A stretch of 64,000 bases of DNA, from the NCBI GenBank assembly GCA_036250225.1, contig JAPZLL010000004.1, positions 124,001-188,000 of the forward strand, written 5' to 3'. The stretch comes from Cercophora sp. LCS_1 (taxonomy: Eukaryota; Ascomycota; Sordariomycetes; Sordariales; Lasiosphaeriaceae). Shown piece by piece: positions 41,909 through 53,661 of the stretch. The position numbers and the translations under genes are program-made. The notes under the pieces are model-generated. The model did not search any database and was not told the origin of the DNA. It saw nothing but the letters and a program-made list of their open reading frames with translations. How positions within the stretch are numbered: the first letter of the stretch is position 1; every line of letters begins with the position of its first letter.

Positions 41909-43249
41909 GTTTGTGTCAGTGTTTTGTTTGTGGGTTATCCTACCAGAGTTGGGTTTGGTGGGATGTACTTGGGGATATGTCAACTCCCTAAAAATAGCAC
42001 GAATGCCTGCCAGTGGAATGAACGTGGGCCCAACCATGCCCTGAAACAACCTAACCACCAAATATGACCTCTTGATAGATACCTAGGTCGGGAGATTTCT
42101 AATATTGACCTTTCAACTAAAATACCCAAGCCAAAGGTCAGATGGAGCGTCATTCGGAGCTTCGAGATAACGTTTGTAAAAAGAGATAACCATATTGGCA
42201 ATCTAAATTACAGCAATAATGCCAGCTAGGTACAGGACTGAAGAGGTTCGTCCTAGCGTATCTCTAACGATGGTCGCTATATCTACAAGGTTTTAGCGAT
42301 CACCTCGCTTGCTGTGCATCTGTAGCGCGCAGCTGAAAGGCGGTCCAGACCAATCGCAGCTTAAAACTACTGCTTGGCGGAAGACCACTGCAATTTTGGA
42401 CGCGCAAGAGGGCATGGGACTCAACTGTCTTTCCAGATCGACGCATTTTCTGGGAAATGTGAGCCGAGAAAACCTAAGCTGACACTGCATTTTTCGATCG
42501 ATAAGTAAGAGAGAATGGAATTTAGAGATTTGCTCATTTTTGGGCATCAATTTCCATGTTCAGAACAAGTCTGTCCGTGAGAGCTGCGATTGATCTGCAG
42601 AAATCATTGCAATTTATGTCCCAAAGGACGCGAGGGAATGAGGCCTCAGCGCCAGGCGCCAGGAAGCAGTTGGTGCCAGCTGCAAGAACTACGACTTACC
42701 GAGGGCGCGCATTGGGAGCGTCAAGATCAGGAATTGAGGGGACGCGGATACTTGTGATGAGGTAGGTACTCTTCGCAATACCTATGGGGAGTTGCGTGCG
42801 CCGGCTTCGCTTTAATGCGAGTTTTGACGCTCGGCATGGACCGGAGATCGGGGTTCGCAGCGCCATCCCTGCTGTAATGGCACCTGTGAGCCCCTGAGGG
42901 GAAGTATCGGGCAGCGTCATAGTGAGACACTCCCTCTTTTTACACTGCGATTTCCACGCTGAAAGAGCGGATGAGGTGGGGCGCTCGTTGCCAATCACTC
43001 AAGCAGAGGCAAGAGGGGCGTTACGTCACACCCACGGAGCCCAACCGCCGTCGGGAACGTCGGGAAGCAGCAATCGTCAACAAGGGTTGTGGCAGAGAGC
43101 GAAATAGCTGTGCAAGAACGACTGGTATCTTGCAACATGTAACAAGTTCGGTACTTTCAGCGTGGGAAAATTCCGGTGATCACGACACCAAGTCAACCCG
43201 TCAACTCCAATTCCCAAGACATCAATCACATGGGCCCCAACCCGCAGCC
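41909..43249. other. Intergenic region, 1.3 kb
   Basis: No supported gene. The section about 42060-42300 is AT-richer than its surroundings. Sequence before 43250 shows no clear TATA box. Confidence 0.4.
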
Positions 43250-44746
43250 ATGATACATCACTCACCAGCGCGCCTGGTCTTCATTCGAACCTGTATATTG
43301 CTTCTCCGATATGCTCCTCTAATCGAAACAGCCTTGCTCCTCGGCCTCCTGTTCGGCTCCTCGTCTCGACCCTACACCACCGCCGCGCTCGCTATCCTCC
43401 TCACAATCGAGATCGTCTTCGCCGTCTTTGCCTACCTCCCCCACAAATCCCGAATCTCCCACCAAGCAACGCACCCTCCTCCACTTACCCGCAAGGAGCG
43501 CGAGGCCCTTTTCGAGCGCTGCGTCGCCAACATCCCCGACTGGGACCGCTACCTCCACCTCTGGTTCCTCTACGCCGACCCCTCCGAGATCCGCCGCGAC
43601 AACCTCCGCGACTTTCTGCTCTGGGCCTTCTTCGATAGCGACACAACCGTGACTTCCCACGAAGATGAGATCACCCACTACATCCACCGCGTGGAGACCC
43701 GTCTCGGCCGCGCCCTCCTCCCGGGCCGGGGTGCCGCCGTTCCCCTCCGGCTGACCCTCGACGCTGTCCCCATCTGCTACCGCAGCATCATCTGGTACCT
43801 CATCATCGCCCTGATCGACCTGGCTACACATCTCACCCTGCGCCGCCACGGGTTCAACCATCACACGACCTACCCCGCGCCCCAAAAAATCTTCCCGCCT
43901 CGCGCCGCTCTCCTCCGTCCCACACAGCACGTTTCTCCCTCCCCGGCTCTGACATATTGGCACCGCCCCCACCGGTCAAAAACTCACCACCCCATTCTAT
44001 TCATTCACGGCATCGGCATCGGTCTGTGGCCATACACCTCCTTCCTCGCAGACCTCGACCCCCAAATCGGCATCATCGCGCTTGAACTACTTCCCATTTC
44101 CGCTCGTCTTACGCACCCCCCTCTTTCCCAAGCCGAGTTCTTGTCACACTTAGCCACCATCCTCGCCTCCCACGGCCCAGAATGGGAGCGCTTCGTCCTC
44201 GTCTCGCATAGCTACGGTTCCGTGTTAACAACTCACATCCTCCGCTCAGCGGAACTCAGCCCTCGTGTACATGCCCTGGTGTTGATCGACCCCGTGAGCG
44301 TGCTGCTGCATCTACCGGATGTAGCGTATAACTTTACGCGACGCAAACCAAGGACGGCGAATGAGTGGCAGCTGTGGTACTTTGCGAGTATGGACGTTGG
44401 TGTGGCCGAGGGGTTGGGGAGGTATTTCTTCTGGAGGGAGAATATCATTTGGCGGGAGGAGCTGGTCGGGCAGAACCGGAAGGTAGCGGCTTCTTTGGCA
44501 GGAAGGGACTTGATTGTTGATACGCGAGCTGTTGCGAGATATCTGGCGAGTGAGGGCGATTTTACCGGGGAGGAAGAGGATGTGTTTGATGTTGCGGTTG
44601 ATGGGAATTACCTGGGGACCTCGGGGGTGGAGATTTTGTGGTTTCCGAGGTTGGATCATGCGCAGGCTTTTGAGGAGAGGAGGGATTGGAGGCGGGTGGG
44701 CGAGGTGGTGAGAAAGTATTGTTTGGTTGAGGATGTGTTGAACTGA
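43250..44746 (+). CDS. Membrane-anchored alpha/beta-hydrolase-fold protein
   Basis: A single exon of 498 codons, starting at ATG 43250 because hydrophobic helices follow at once. Two N-terminal transmembrane segments (about residues 10-35 and 42-62) precede a helical region, and a further hydrophobic stretch (RSIIWYLIIALIDLATH) lies at about 181-197. The hydrolase domain starts about 225: oxyanion-region HGIGIG (about 250), nucleophile elbow SHSYGS (about 320-325), an acidic candidate in ALVLIDPVS, and a C-terminal LDHAQAF supplying the catalytic His. It is probably a lipase or esterase of the ER or another membrane; the substrate is unknown. Confidence 0.85.
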   Translation: MIHHSPARLVFIRTCILLLRYAPLIETALLLGLLFGSSSRPYTTAALAILLTIEIVFAVFAYLPHKSRISHQATHPPPLTRKEREALFERCVANIPDWDRYLHLWFLYADPSEIRRDNLRDFLLWAFFDSDTTVTSHEDEITHYIHRVETRLGRALLPGRGAAVPLRLTLDAVPICYRSIIWYLIIALIDLATHLTLRRHGFNHHTTYPAPQKIFPPRAALLRPTQHVSPSPALTYWHRPHRSKTHHPILFIHGIGIGLWPYTSFLADLDPQIGIIALELLPISARLTHPPLSQAEFLSHLATILASHGPEWERFVLVSHSYGSVLTTHILRSAELSPRVHALVLIDPVSVLLHLPDVAYNFTRRKPRTANEWQLWYFASMDVGVAEGLGRYFFWRENIIWREELVGQNRKVAASLAGRDLIVDTRAVARYLASEGDFTGEEEDVFDVAVDGNYLGTSGVEILWFPRLDHAQAFEERRDWRRVGEVVRKYCLVEDVLN

Positions 44747-44828
44747 GGTAATCTCTGGATCACGTTGGGGGATCGTGATGGGTTTCAGGGCCCCAGACCG
44801 AGTCAAACCAGCCCTGGGCCCAATCTAG

Positions 44829-45489
44829 TCACCGTTGTTGCGGCGGCTCTGGGGGCTCCTTGGCCTCGTCACCGCCCCAACCGACAAGGTTGACTTCGAC
44901 TGGCTGAGGCCCGGTTCGTGTGATCACCCAGTGGAGGCCCTCCTCGGACTCGTTGACCACTTGGTGCTCGGTCCATGCCGGGATGAAGGCGAAGTCACCC
45001 TTTTCGACGACATGTCGCTCGGGCTCCTCGTTGTCTTCATCCTCGTCATCTTTGGGAGCGGAGAGTAATATTCCTGTTCCCGAGACTGCGTAGATAATGG
45101 CTTCTATAAAGGGTCAGCCGTGAACCCGCATGGGTCCGGATGTAGATGGGGGGACGAACCTTGTTCGCCGTTATGATGGATGGTGGTGGAGGACTTGGGT
45201 TTCACTATCAAGACTGTATATCATAAAGTAAGTATCGAGGTTATCGGGCCCGTGTATATACCGCCATAGTTGGCTGTTTTACTTCAGAGGGAAGCTTACC
45301 CGTGGTGCACATCTTGTCTGTTTTGCCGACGACAGCATCGCAGCTGAGAACCCGCACCCCAGATGTGCTCCCATTCGGCTCTGCGGGGAGATCAGAACGC
45401 GGGAGAACATCGCTCGACTTGGTTACCGATATTGAAGCTGGGAGGATCATGGGGAGTATCTCCTGGATTATCGGAAGCAGAGACGCCAT
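44829..45489 (-). CDS. Cupin-domain protein, three exons
   Basis: Minus-strand exons 45300-45489, 45160-45213 and 44829-45103 (172 aa; frames close exactly). Introns are 86 and 56 nt (GTAAGC and GTTCGT donors). The cupin signature spans the exons: motif 1 STTIHHNGEQEAIIYAVSGTG, with HH and E as likely metal ligands, is formed across the second intron; motif 2 GDFAFIPAWTEHQVVN matches G-x5-P-x4-H-x3-N. An acidic loop (DDEDEDNEEPE) lies between them. The C-terminus is LVGWGGDEAKEPPEPP. The fold resembles small fungal cupins of unknown enzymology, possibly isomerase- or dioxygenase-like. Only the first exon is conspicuous as an ORF. Confidence 0.85.
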
Positions 45490-46648
45490 GGTGGCCGTCT
45501 GAGACTTGGTTTGCCGATATTGACGTAGGAGAATGGAAAAGGGGCGAAAGATGCCAGTCTGTATGCCTGCTCTTGATATGGTTCAAGACGTAGTAGACGG
45601 CGATGACGATGATGCTGGATGCCAGTTGGCAGCTAGGGAGAATGTCCGACGTTGGGCGCTACGAGCCCAACGAGTAACCCACACGTGGAATCCAGACACT
45701 TCACTAAAGTCTACCCTTTGGCTACTATGGCAACATCGATGTGTCTGAAGATGTGTCCCTGATCTGCGAGAAGTGAGGCTTCCAGCGGCTACAGTTGCTC
45801 GGTTGGGCAATAGGCGGCGGAGAGGGTCAGCACGTCATCAACGGCTCCGGCGCAAAGCAGCACTTACCTGAACACTCGTCTGTCTGCCTGCTTGGTGGCA
45901 ATGAACACTATGCGCGGCAGAGGCGATTCGCTGCGACGAGCTGGCTGGACAGACTCAGGGGTCGATGTTTCTCTCTTCTGTTGCAGTCGTCAAGGTTCAC
46001 GTCGCAGTTGCGATGCGCTTCATTTTCAGAACGAGACCCACTGGTTGGCGGCGCTAACAGCGGCCGCTCCCCGATTCCGTGAAAACGACCAGCCTCGGTC
46101 GATTCCGGAAGGAACTCCCCGCTGCCCTTGTTCCGTCATGCCGTCCGGATCATGTACCGGGCAGTTCGTAATTCTTGGATGGGAATGGTTGTTCTTGTCT
46201 CAAAATCTAATAACACAAAGCAGTTTGGCAAAACAACATCGATTCTCTCCCAGGAGCGAGAATCTCAGATCCTATTTCCGGCTATCGTTCGAGGTCGGCA
46301 ATCGACGTCCCCCCTGTAAGGTGGGGTTACAGCTGTGCCTTCCCGCTGAAGTGGGGGACAAGATCTCCCTCCAGCTGGCAGCTCGCCCCGCATCACAACC
46401 TCCAGATTGGCCCATGCTCCCACCCTTCGATCGCATCATCGACTCGTCCACAAAGGTCACCTTCCCCGCCTCTGGCCATTCCTACCTGAACTTAGTTTCT
46501 GGCCCGGAGGGACAGCCAAGCAACACTTCCGCCCCCCAAAATCGCGACGGCGCCATGGAAGAGGCCTCATAGACAAACCATCCAAGCGAACGGTGCCGAT
46601 TGCTCCGACTTCAGCCCCGATCAGCATCGACTTTGAGTAGCCGCCAAG
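45490..46648. promoter_or_regulatory. Divergent promoter region, cupin / F-box
   Basis: 1.16 kb between head-to-head starts. A 226-codon plus-strand ORF at 45892-46572 lacks an ATG at its first position and codon bias, so I do not call it. No clear regulatory sites beyond GC-rich patches near 46320-46400. Confidence 0.4.
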
Positions 46649-48374
46649 ATGGGAGACGAGGAGGTGCCATGGAGGGACCCAGAGGGAAAGGAAGCTGGGC
46701 TTGGTTGTTCCCTGCCTGACAGCGATTCTTGTTCGTTGAAGGGCAAAGGTAAAGAGAAGGCCGACGGTCCGTCGAACACCGCTGTCAAGACTTAGAGACG
46801 TGCTAATCCGATTTCCTGTGTCGCAGATACCCAACACGGCCCCATCTTCTCCCTCCCAACCGAACTAATTCACCAAATCTTCCTCTACCTCTCCGCATTC
46901 GAACTTATCGCTGTCTCCAAGACCTGCCGTGCGTTCCACACGCTCGCCAACTCCGACCACCTGTGGCATGCCCTTGTCCAAGCAAATGTTCCCGGCGCCC
47001 GAGTCATATCCCCCAGTCCTCTGCCAACCTTCCGCGCGCTCTATGCAGCCCACGATCCACATTGGTTTCTTACCAAGCACCAGATATGGTTCTCTGACGT
47101 CGACTTGACGGGGCGACTTATAATCGTGGAATATGATCAGCGGCGCGGGTGTATGGAGGGCTATCAGCTTGTCGCCGTTAGTCATGCGGAGGCATCACAA
47201 CCGTGGGAGGTGGACCCGCGAGTAACGATACACGACTTCCAGCCCAAGGTCGCTCTTCACCTTGACAGGCCAGTCCTCCGTCTAGCCGCCAACACTCCAG
47301 AAATCTTAGCGCAAGAAGAAGCAGCTCACGAGGCCATCAAGGTCATCGACTTGCGGGAAAGAGATGCCGATAACTTCACGCAGCGGGCCGAACCGAACCC
47401 CGAGAGCGAAGACGCAAAGCCCAAGTCGTTCAACCCTGAAACACGCATGAGAGTTGGCTATGACAACTCCATGCACAGCAGCTTCATGCTCGTCCGACCA
47501 GCCACCCAGGACAACCACGCTCTCAACCCCGACGAGTATCCGTATGCTGGCGTCTGGCCTCCCCCGGGTTTCCCGACCGAACACCGCGTACAGGGACATG
47601 ACCCCTACCGCATCATCACTGCCGCCGACGGCTTTCACCTCCCCGAGTCGCGAAGCGAGATCAGCGAATATGGTTTCCGAATCAAGAAGTGGTTGGAGAT
47701 GCGCGTGTCTTTGGGGTTCATGCACGAGCAAAACATCTTCACCGAAGTGCTCTTCCACGCTCGATATCCAGCCCCGATTGCTGGTATGGAGATCTCTACC
47801 TTTTCGACGCTCGATCCAAAATTATACACTCCGACAGCGGACAAGCCGTTTAGGGGGATATGGGTCGGTGATTACAGCGCTCATGGGTGTGAGTTCCTGC
47901 TGATTCATCAGCCCGATGACACGCCGGACACGCGCTTCGACGAAGAGAACTTTGCCCGGCTGGGAAACGAAAGCAACGAGACCTTCAATCGCCGAAAGAA
48001 TGACGCGCGGATTTACAGGGGCGAGTTGAAAGCTATCAAGCTGACGGGAGACCCCAACGTGCCCAGGGGAGAATATACGTTTCTGGTAGAGAACCTCGGA
48101 CAACATTCGATCTGTCAAGACGAGCCGTTCGTGGGGGCAAAGGTGGTCAGGAGCAAGGGACACATTGCGAACCATGGATTTGAAGACGGTGAGTCAATGC
48201 CTCGGCGAAAGTGAGTATTGTGCGGACCCTGACCTGTCGGCAGACGAGTTCATCAACTCGCAGCTATTTTTGATCTCCCACAACCGACTGGCGCAGCATT
48301 GGCATGAGTTCCACCACATCAGCTTTTTCGATAGAGTGGATCTCGATCAGTTTCTGAAGCCTACCCCGCGGTAA
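46649..48374 (+). CDS. F-box domain protein
   Basis: Three exons: 46649-46748, 46827-48188 and 48244-48374 (530 aa; phases close). The ATG is in good context (gccaagATGG). The F-box is at about residues 40-85: FSLPTELIHQIFLYLSAFELIAVSKTCRAFHTLANSDHLWHALV. The rest is the beta-rich fungal-specific region that follows it in such proteins (WFLTKHQIWFSDVDLTGRLI; MRVGYDNSMHSSFMLVRP; PFRGIWVGDYSAHGCEFLLIHQ). The last exon gives INSQLFLISHNRLAQHWHEFHHISFFDRVDLDQFLKP, the conserved ending of this family. Expected role: substrate receptor in an SCF ubiquitin ligase; substrate unknown. Confidence 0.93.
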
Positions 48375-49264
48375 GGCTCGGCTGTGGCAGTTTGGGCTAG
48401 GTCATGAGGTTTGGTTTGTGTTTCTGCGCACATCGTGTTTGTCACATCAGGTTTTGCGGAGCTGTTGCGCGAGGATTAACGAGGCGGAATGATACCCGCT
48501 AGACACAATACCTAGCTCGGCATTTGGACTTTTTCATTTCGACAGTTTCACCTGGCATACGTCGTGGCCTATTGAGATCATGCCAGCGTGAAAGAGTGCC
48601 AACGTGCAAGACCCAACACAGAGGCCGCCTAACCCCTGATGTTCTAGCGATTGCCCCTTCTCGGTCAAAACAGCCGGGGTCAAACCTACTTATATGGCTG
48701 CCCCAAGGGATGTCAGATGCTTCACCGAAACCGATGAGCAGGGCGGAAAAGAAACGGAAAGGCTGCGCCCGGAATCGCGGGGTAATCTGGGCCCCAAAAA
48801 TACGGGCTGCCTCCGAGCCTTGTGGAATGATCCCAGAGCCTTACGACGACAACATGATCGACGCGACCTTAGCGCTGCTAGCGCAGGCCTCGTGTCTCAT
48901 GCGGCCATCCAGCGTTAGACGAAACGGGTGTCATGGAGAATCCGAGTGAGTCTGGGGAAAAGGCGTCGTAGGCCATCCCGCCTCCGCGCTTGGGCTGAAT
49001 CGAATGCCCAGCTGCGTACCAGCCGGGCGCCGCAGAAACAAGCTCGGGAAGGACTGTTTGGTGGGATGATGCGGACGGCCGTATTTAATGGGCGCGTACG
49101 CACCACAATCTCATCTCGTCTTCGGAAGGGGCTGGGGAAATCCCATTCCTCGGACTCACCTAGTATTTTGCCCAGCTGGACTTCTCCTTTTTGGTGTTTG
49201 ATGTGGCGTTTGATGTGGGGAATCGACCGAACGCCGCTTCTCAGCGAGTGAAGCAACGATAACG
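48375..49264. other. Intergenic region, 0.9 kb
   Basis: No supported gene. Candidate ORFs on both strands have no codon bias. The terminal 60 bp before 49265 give no strong promoter motif. Confidence 0.35.
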
Positions 49265-49849
49265 ATGGGACCCGCCTGCCACCGGATACGTCAACCGATC
49301 CAACAGAAACCATGGCGAAAGAAGCGTGCGCGACAATGTGCGCGGAAGAAGACGGCGCAGGAGGAAACCACTGTGGTTCTCGACTGCGGGGTGACGAAAG
49401 CCTCGGACGGCACGACAAAACCTGAGGAACCCAAGGAGGGCGCGCAGCCGGTGTTGGTGACTGTTGAGCAGCTGTTCAAACCGGAGCCGGAATCAGGGCG
49501 GGAGCCTTGCGCAAAGCTCAACAGGGAATCTTGCAATTTTGCGGTTTCGGTGCGGGTAACCGCGACAGCACTGGAGCCAGAACCGGAGCCCCATGAAAAG
49601 ACAGAGAGGGAAGCTACCAAATTCTTTGTCCATGTGCCGATTCGGGGTATTGACGAATGGATATTATGGAAATACCTCAAAACGAGGTTTGGCGATGCAA
49701 ACTTCAGGGTTGTGGTAAGCCCTACTCCTCAAGTTGACCCAAGGAACGCATGCTAACTGCGAGGACAGCAAAAACGCGATCTCCTCGAGATTTCCACACC
49801 GTCAGTGATACAAGCCGACGTAATATGGAGGAATTGTCGATTTCGGTGA
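49265..49849 (+). CDS. Small basic protein of unknown function, two exons
   Basis: Exons 49265-49714 and 49769-49849 (176 aa). The 54-nt intron has consensus signals (GTAAGC, GCTAAC branch, GACAG acceptor), and the joint FRVV-QKRDLLEIS restores a continuous helix. The N-terminus is very basic (KKRARQCARKKTA), perhaps a nuclear or nucleolar signal. The middle is Glu/Pro-rich (EPEPEPHEK). The C-terminal third (KFFVHVPIRGIDEWILWKYLKTRFGDANFRVV) looks folded. No family recognised. The clean intron is the main evidence that it is a gene. Confidence 0.5.
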
Positions 49850-50428
49850 AGAGGAGGAATGAGACCATAGGTTTCGGTGGATCTTACCATTAATTCAGCG
49901 ACTTGGTTGGAGTTTGGGCAGTTCTTCAGTTTGCATTCTAGACCAGCGCACCCGGAAGGCAAACCCGGGGAGCGCCTACCACTCGATCTTGCATGCCTGC
50001 ATGCAGCCCATGCACTTCTATCAAATCAACCTCTCGGTTGGGAAAGAACGATGAATGTGTGACACAACCCCTGCCCCGTTCGTCGGTTCCAGTGGTGGCG
50101 GCCTCCAGCTCTCGACTTTCAATATTCCCAGTATGGAAACTCGGTGACCCGCCCACTGCCGGCCCAATTCTTCGTTCCGCCCTAGAGCCGCCTTAGGGGT
50201 GGCGATGCGCCGGTGGTCCCCTGGGTTCCCGCCAAGGCAGTTCCCCAAGATGCAGCTGACCGGGCCGCTGGGACGGCCGGATTCAGGGGCACCTCAGCTC
50301 CAGTTCGAGACTCGACAGCCTTCCCATTGTCCTTTTAAATCCCAAGATCCAGCTCCAATGGGGCTCCGGCATTGCACGACACCTGGCGACGCCGAACCTG
50401 TTCGCATTTTCACCAACCATCGCGAGCC
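49850..50428. other. Intergenic region, 0.58 kb
   Basis: Leader and promoter of the kinase gene; a TATA-like ttttaaat is near 50333, about 95 bp before the ATG. Nothing else seen. Confidence 0.35.
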
Positions 50429-52988
50429 ATGACTGAACCCGGACCGAGTGCGCCGCAGCGCACAAACACAGGCTCCAGCAGCACGAAGCGAAAGCAACGC
50501 CGGCGACAGCCCAGAGTCGCCCCCCAAATTCCGTCCACCCCCCAAACACCGCCGCGGTCGTCGACATCCGGATTCACGCCCCAATCTGCGACCCGCACGC
50601 CAGAGATTTATACCCCTCAAGATGCGGGTTCTACTAACATAGCAAATGCGGCGTCGGAACTACACGGCGCCGGAGGGCAGTTTTCCCCTGGTCAGCCGGC
50701 CCCAAATTCGGTTCTCGGCGAACTTGACCGCCTCTCGGAAACCGCCCCGCGAACCCCACCAAGGACACCGCAAACCCCACGCCGAACCAACGTCAGCCGG
50801 CCCGGGGCGGTTCTCGGCATTCCGGGCCTGAAGGATCACGAAGGCTATTTGTCCTCTGGGAATTGGAAAGGAAAGAGCCCTCCTTCACTATTGTCAGAGT
50901 GCAGCGACCGAGGCGACGATCTTGAAGGCCAGCATATCGTCCGGGTTTACGAGACGGACGGATATGTGGCCATACACTACGTCGAGACCGGCAAAGACCT
51001 CATCCAGAAAGTCAAGGATGATTTGGAGCCCGAGTTGTCGACCGACTTCCACAAAGTGGAGTCTTACTTCCTGCCATGGACCACGCTGTACAAGGTTTTG
51101 AGTACCTACAATGTGGAACAGATGCTGAAGTATCTGAATTCGCGGCGCGTTGACGGATGTCGGTTTGGAGACCAGGAAGTCAAGGACCTCGCGGCGGAGG
51201 TGGCGCCCCCAGTCAATAAGCTTAAACATAAAGAGCGCTCAGGCTCCAACGGCCAATTCCGTCGAACGTTCGCCACTCTTCTTCTCTCCAGGCACGAAGA
51301 CATGATCTTTGACTTCGTTCGTTGCGGACTGAATGACAAGGAGCTACTGTATGTTCCCTTCGACCAACGCGAACGGAAGCCTCGGGCAGCGGCTGGGCCA
51401 TTCCAGCGGCTCTTTGATGGTTGGAAAACATGCGACATCAAGGATTTCAAGGTGAAACGTTGGCAACTCTCTCCTCGATTCCTTGCTGTTAAACGGACAA
51501 CGGGGAAACAAGGCGAGTCGCACACCAAACTTCGCCATACGCTCCATTCGATGGAAGAGATCCTTCCCTTTGAAACGTCCGAGAGACGCGACGACTCAGG
51601 AGGGTTCGCAACTGTGCGTTTCTTCAAGTTGCACCACGATCAGCAAGATCTGCCCAGGTATACAGTATGTGCCCTGCGCTCGCGCTCATTGATGTGGTTA
51701 TTAACCCCGCCATACAGAAACGGGGGAGGGACAATGATATCGCGGTCAAGACCCTCAAAAACGAACCAGAGAACACTTACGACCAATACGATGCGTACAA
51801 GAACGAGATTGACGTGATGGAACGCCTGGAGAACATCAAGTCACCCCACATTGCTCGGCTTTTGACAACGATCGAGGTGTCCAGCGAGGTTTCCCGTCGG
51901 GAACGGTCCGACTATCACATTGTGATGGAGGCAGCGGACAAAAGCCTTGAGGAGCTGTTCAGAGACACGGAATGGCGACGAGCTACTCTCCAGCAAGGTA
52001 TTTCGGATATAGACCTGGCCAAGTGGGGTTTGTCTCAGTGCTTCGGCCTCGCCCACGCCCTTCAGGAGTTTCACCGGGGTCTCGAGCTCGACAACTACCT
52101 CAAAAAAAAGCTCCTTCACTGCGATATAAAACCGGATAACGTCCTTTGGTACAAGGACTGGGACCCGGTCAACGCGGATAACCCCACGGGAACCGTACAT
52201 GAGGTCCTTGGAGTTCTCCAGCTAAGTGATTTCGGACTCAGCAGTTTTCGCTCGTCCAAAAGCGCAGACAACCACACAGTTCGAGGTAACTTTATGGACT
52301 ACACCGCCCCGGAAACGGATATCTTGTTGGTCCAGTCGCCAACAACCGATATGTGGCATCTGGGGTGTTTGTTTATCGACCTTGCGACCTGGTTGGTGGA
52401 GGGAGCCGAGGGCTACAAGACATTTCTTGGAGATCGCGTGACAAACGGGCTCCGAGGAGAGTTTGGCCGCTTCTCCAAGTTTACACCTGACAGCACCAAT
52501 GAAGATATCACGACTGTGGAAATAAACCCTGCTGTCCTCAAGGTAAGCCTTCGACTTCGGCCTCACCTAATCCTGGAGCACCAGCTGACTTGGAACAGCA
52601 AGCGACGCATCTGTCGCGGCACCCCAATAGCTCCAAGTTCGTCCGGGAACTTTGTCACCTCGCCGTCAATTATATTTTGGTAATCCGCAATCCAAAGGAG
52701 CGCCAGAGCGAGGTCGAATACCGGCCCAGATCGTCTAAGCCCCAGGTGTTACGGGACCGCCTCACAAGCAAGCAGGTAACCCAAGTACTGCAGGACCTCC
52801 TCAAGAAGGACGACGCATACTTCCGGCCCTCAGCTGGACACGGCGACTTTGACGACTTTGAAGCGCCGCGATGGAGACGGGTGCCTTTAGTTCTCAAACA
52901 CTCACTCCATCATCTGCAAGTCATCAGCGAGAAAGCGCACAGCGGGAAGCTTAATCCCGAGGAATTCGAGCTGAAGACTCAGACATAG
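50429..52988 (+). CDS. Serine/threonine protein kinase with disordered N-terminus
   Basis: Three exons: 50429-51664, 51718-52542 and 52599-52988 (816 aa; all splices phase 0). Residues 1-135 are Ser/Thr/Pro-rich with many TP sites (TPQTPPRSS, RTPPRTPQTPRR), likely disordered and phosphorylated. About 150-380 is an alpha/beta region common to fungal kinases of this type. The kinase domain follows: glycine loop GGFATVRFF (about 392), lysine in DIAVKTLK (about 423), catalytic loop HCDIKPDN (about 545), LSDFGLSSF (about 583) and APE (about 607). HCD replaces HRD but keeps the catalytic Asp. The glycine loop and the Lys lie on opposite sides of the first intron. The C-terminal tail (about 690-816) is helical. 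Pathway unknown. Confidence 0.9.
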
Positions 52989-53301
52989 ACCCATTCCAGA
53001 AGTGTGGTAAGTGGCTGTGGCGATGCCAGCGTGGTCATTTGGCTTTCACAGATGCACGGGGCCTTCAAACGAAGCGAACCGAGACTTGGCTATGGTGGAC
53101 ATGTTTTGTTGATGGGCATGGCGTTCAGAGAGGATATGATAGGAGAATGCACTGTGCTTGGTGTTCAATACCCGGAGTTGGAAGCGCATGCTTGTATTTG
53201 GATAATCATTTCTTTTTGGCTTCTCTGACAATGAACCCTTGGGATCAGCGAAGTTGTTTGACAACGTGATGGCTACCCTGCAATCCGCAACTGACAAGCA
53301 T
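52989..53301. other. Convergent 3' region
   Basis: Just over 300 bp between the kinase and the convergent small membrane-protein gene. Only 3' flanks seen. Confidence 0.35.
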
Positions 53302-53661
53302 CTATCTCCTTCTGCGCCCAGACGACCCGGAACTGTTGAGCTGCCTCTCCACCTCAGCCACAACATTCTGGATCCCAAAGATCAGCATTGCGGTAAAGAT
53401 AGTAGCCGGTGCCGCGGGAAGCCACAAACCTCGTCCAAGTAATAGTTTGTTTCGAGGAGGATTGTTCGGCTCTGGCTCACCTACAAGCCGATCAGCGACA
53501 GTGCTCTTGAGAGGGCTGCATCGACATACTCGGATTCTAAACCGCACAACGTCGTCGCCATACTTTCCCGACAAAAAGTTCCGAATGACCTTGTGTGCAA
53601 CAACCTCATCAAAGGCGGAGTTTCGTGTATACTTGATGACAGCTGAATAAGGGAAGTTCAT
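53302..53661 (-). CDS. Small membrane protein of unknown function
   Basis: A minus-strand ORF of 119 codons from ATG 53661 (MNFPYSAVIKYTRNSAFDEVV); the frame continues upstream to another ATG at 53736, but the inner start is in a better context. One hydrophobic helix lies at about residues 80-98 (LPAAPATIFTAMLIFGIQNVV), followed by a charged amphipathic segment and a basic end (SGRRRR). The first half (VRFRIRVCRCSPLKSTVADRL) is basic and soluble, which could be a mitochondrial or ER-facing domain. No family recognised. Codon use favours this frame over its overlaps. Confidence 0.5.
   Translation of the reverse strand: MNFPYSAVIKYTRNSAFDEVVAHKVIRNFLSGKYGDDVVRFRIRVCRCSPLKSTVADRLVGEPEPNNPPRNKLLLGRGLWLPAAPATIFTAMLIFGIQNVVAEVERQLNSSGSSGRRRR

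Noticed and set aside
45892..46572. Plus-strand ORF of 226 codons
   Set aside because: No ATG at the start, poor codon bias and no domain; it lies in a divergent promoter region.
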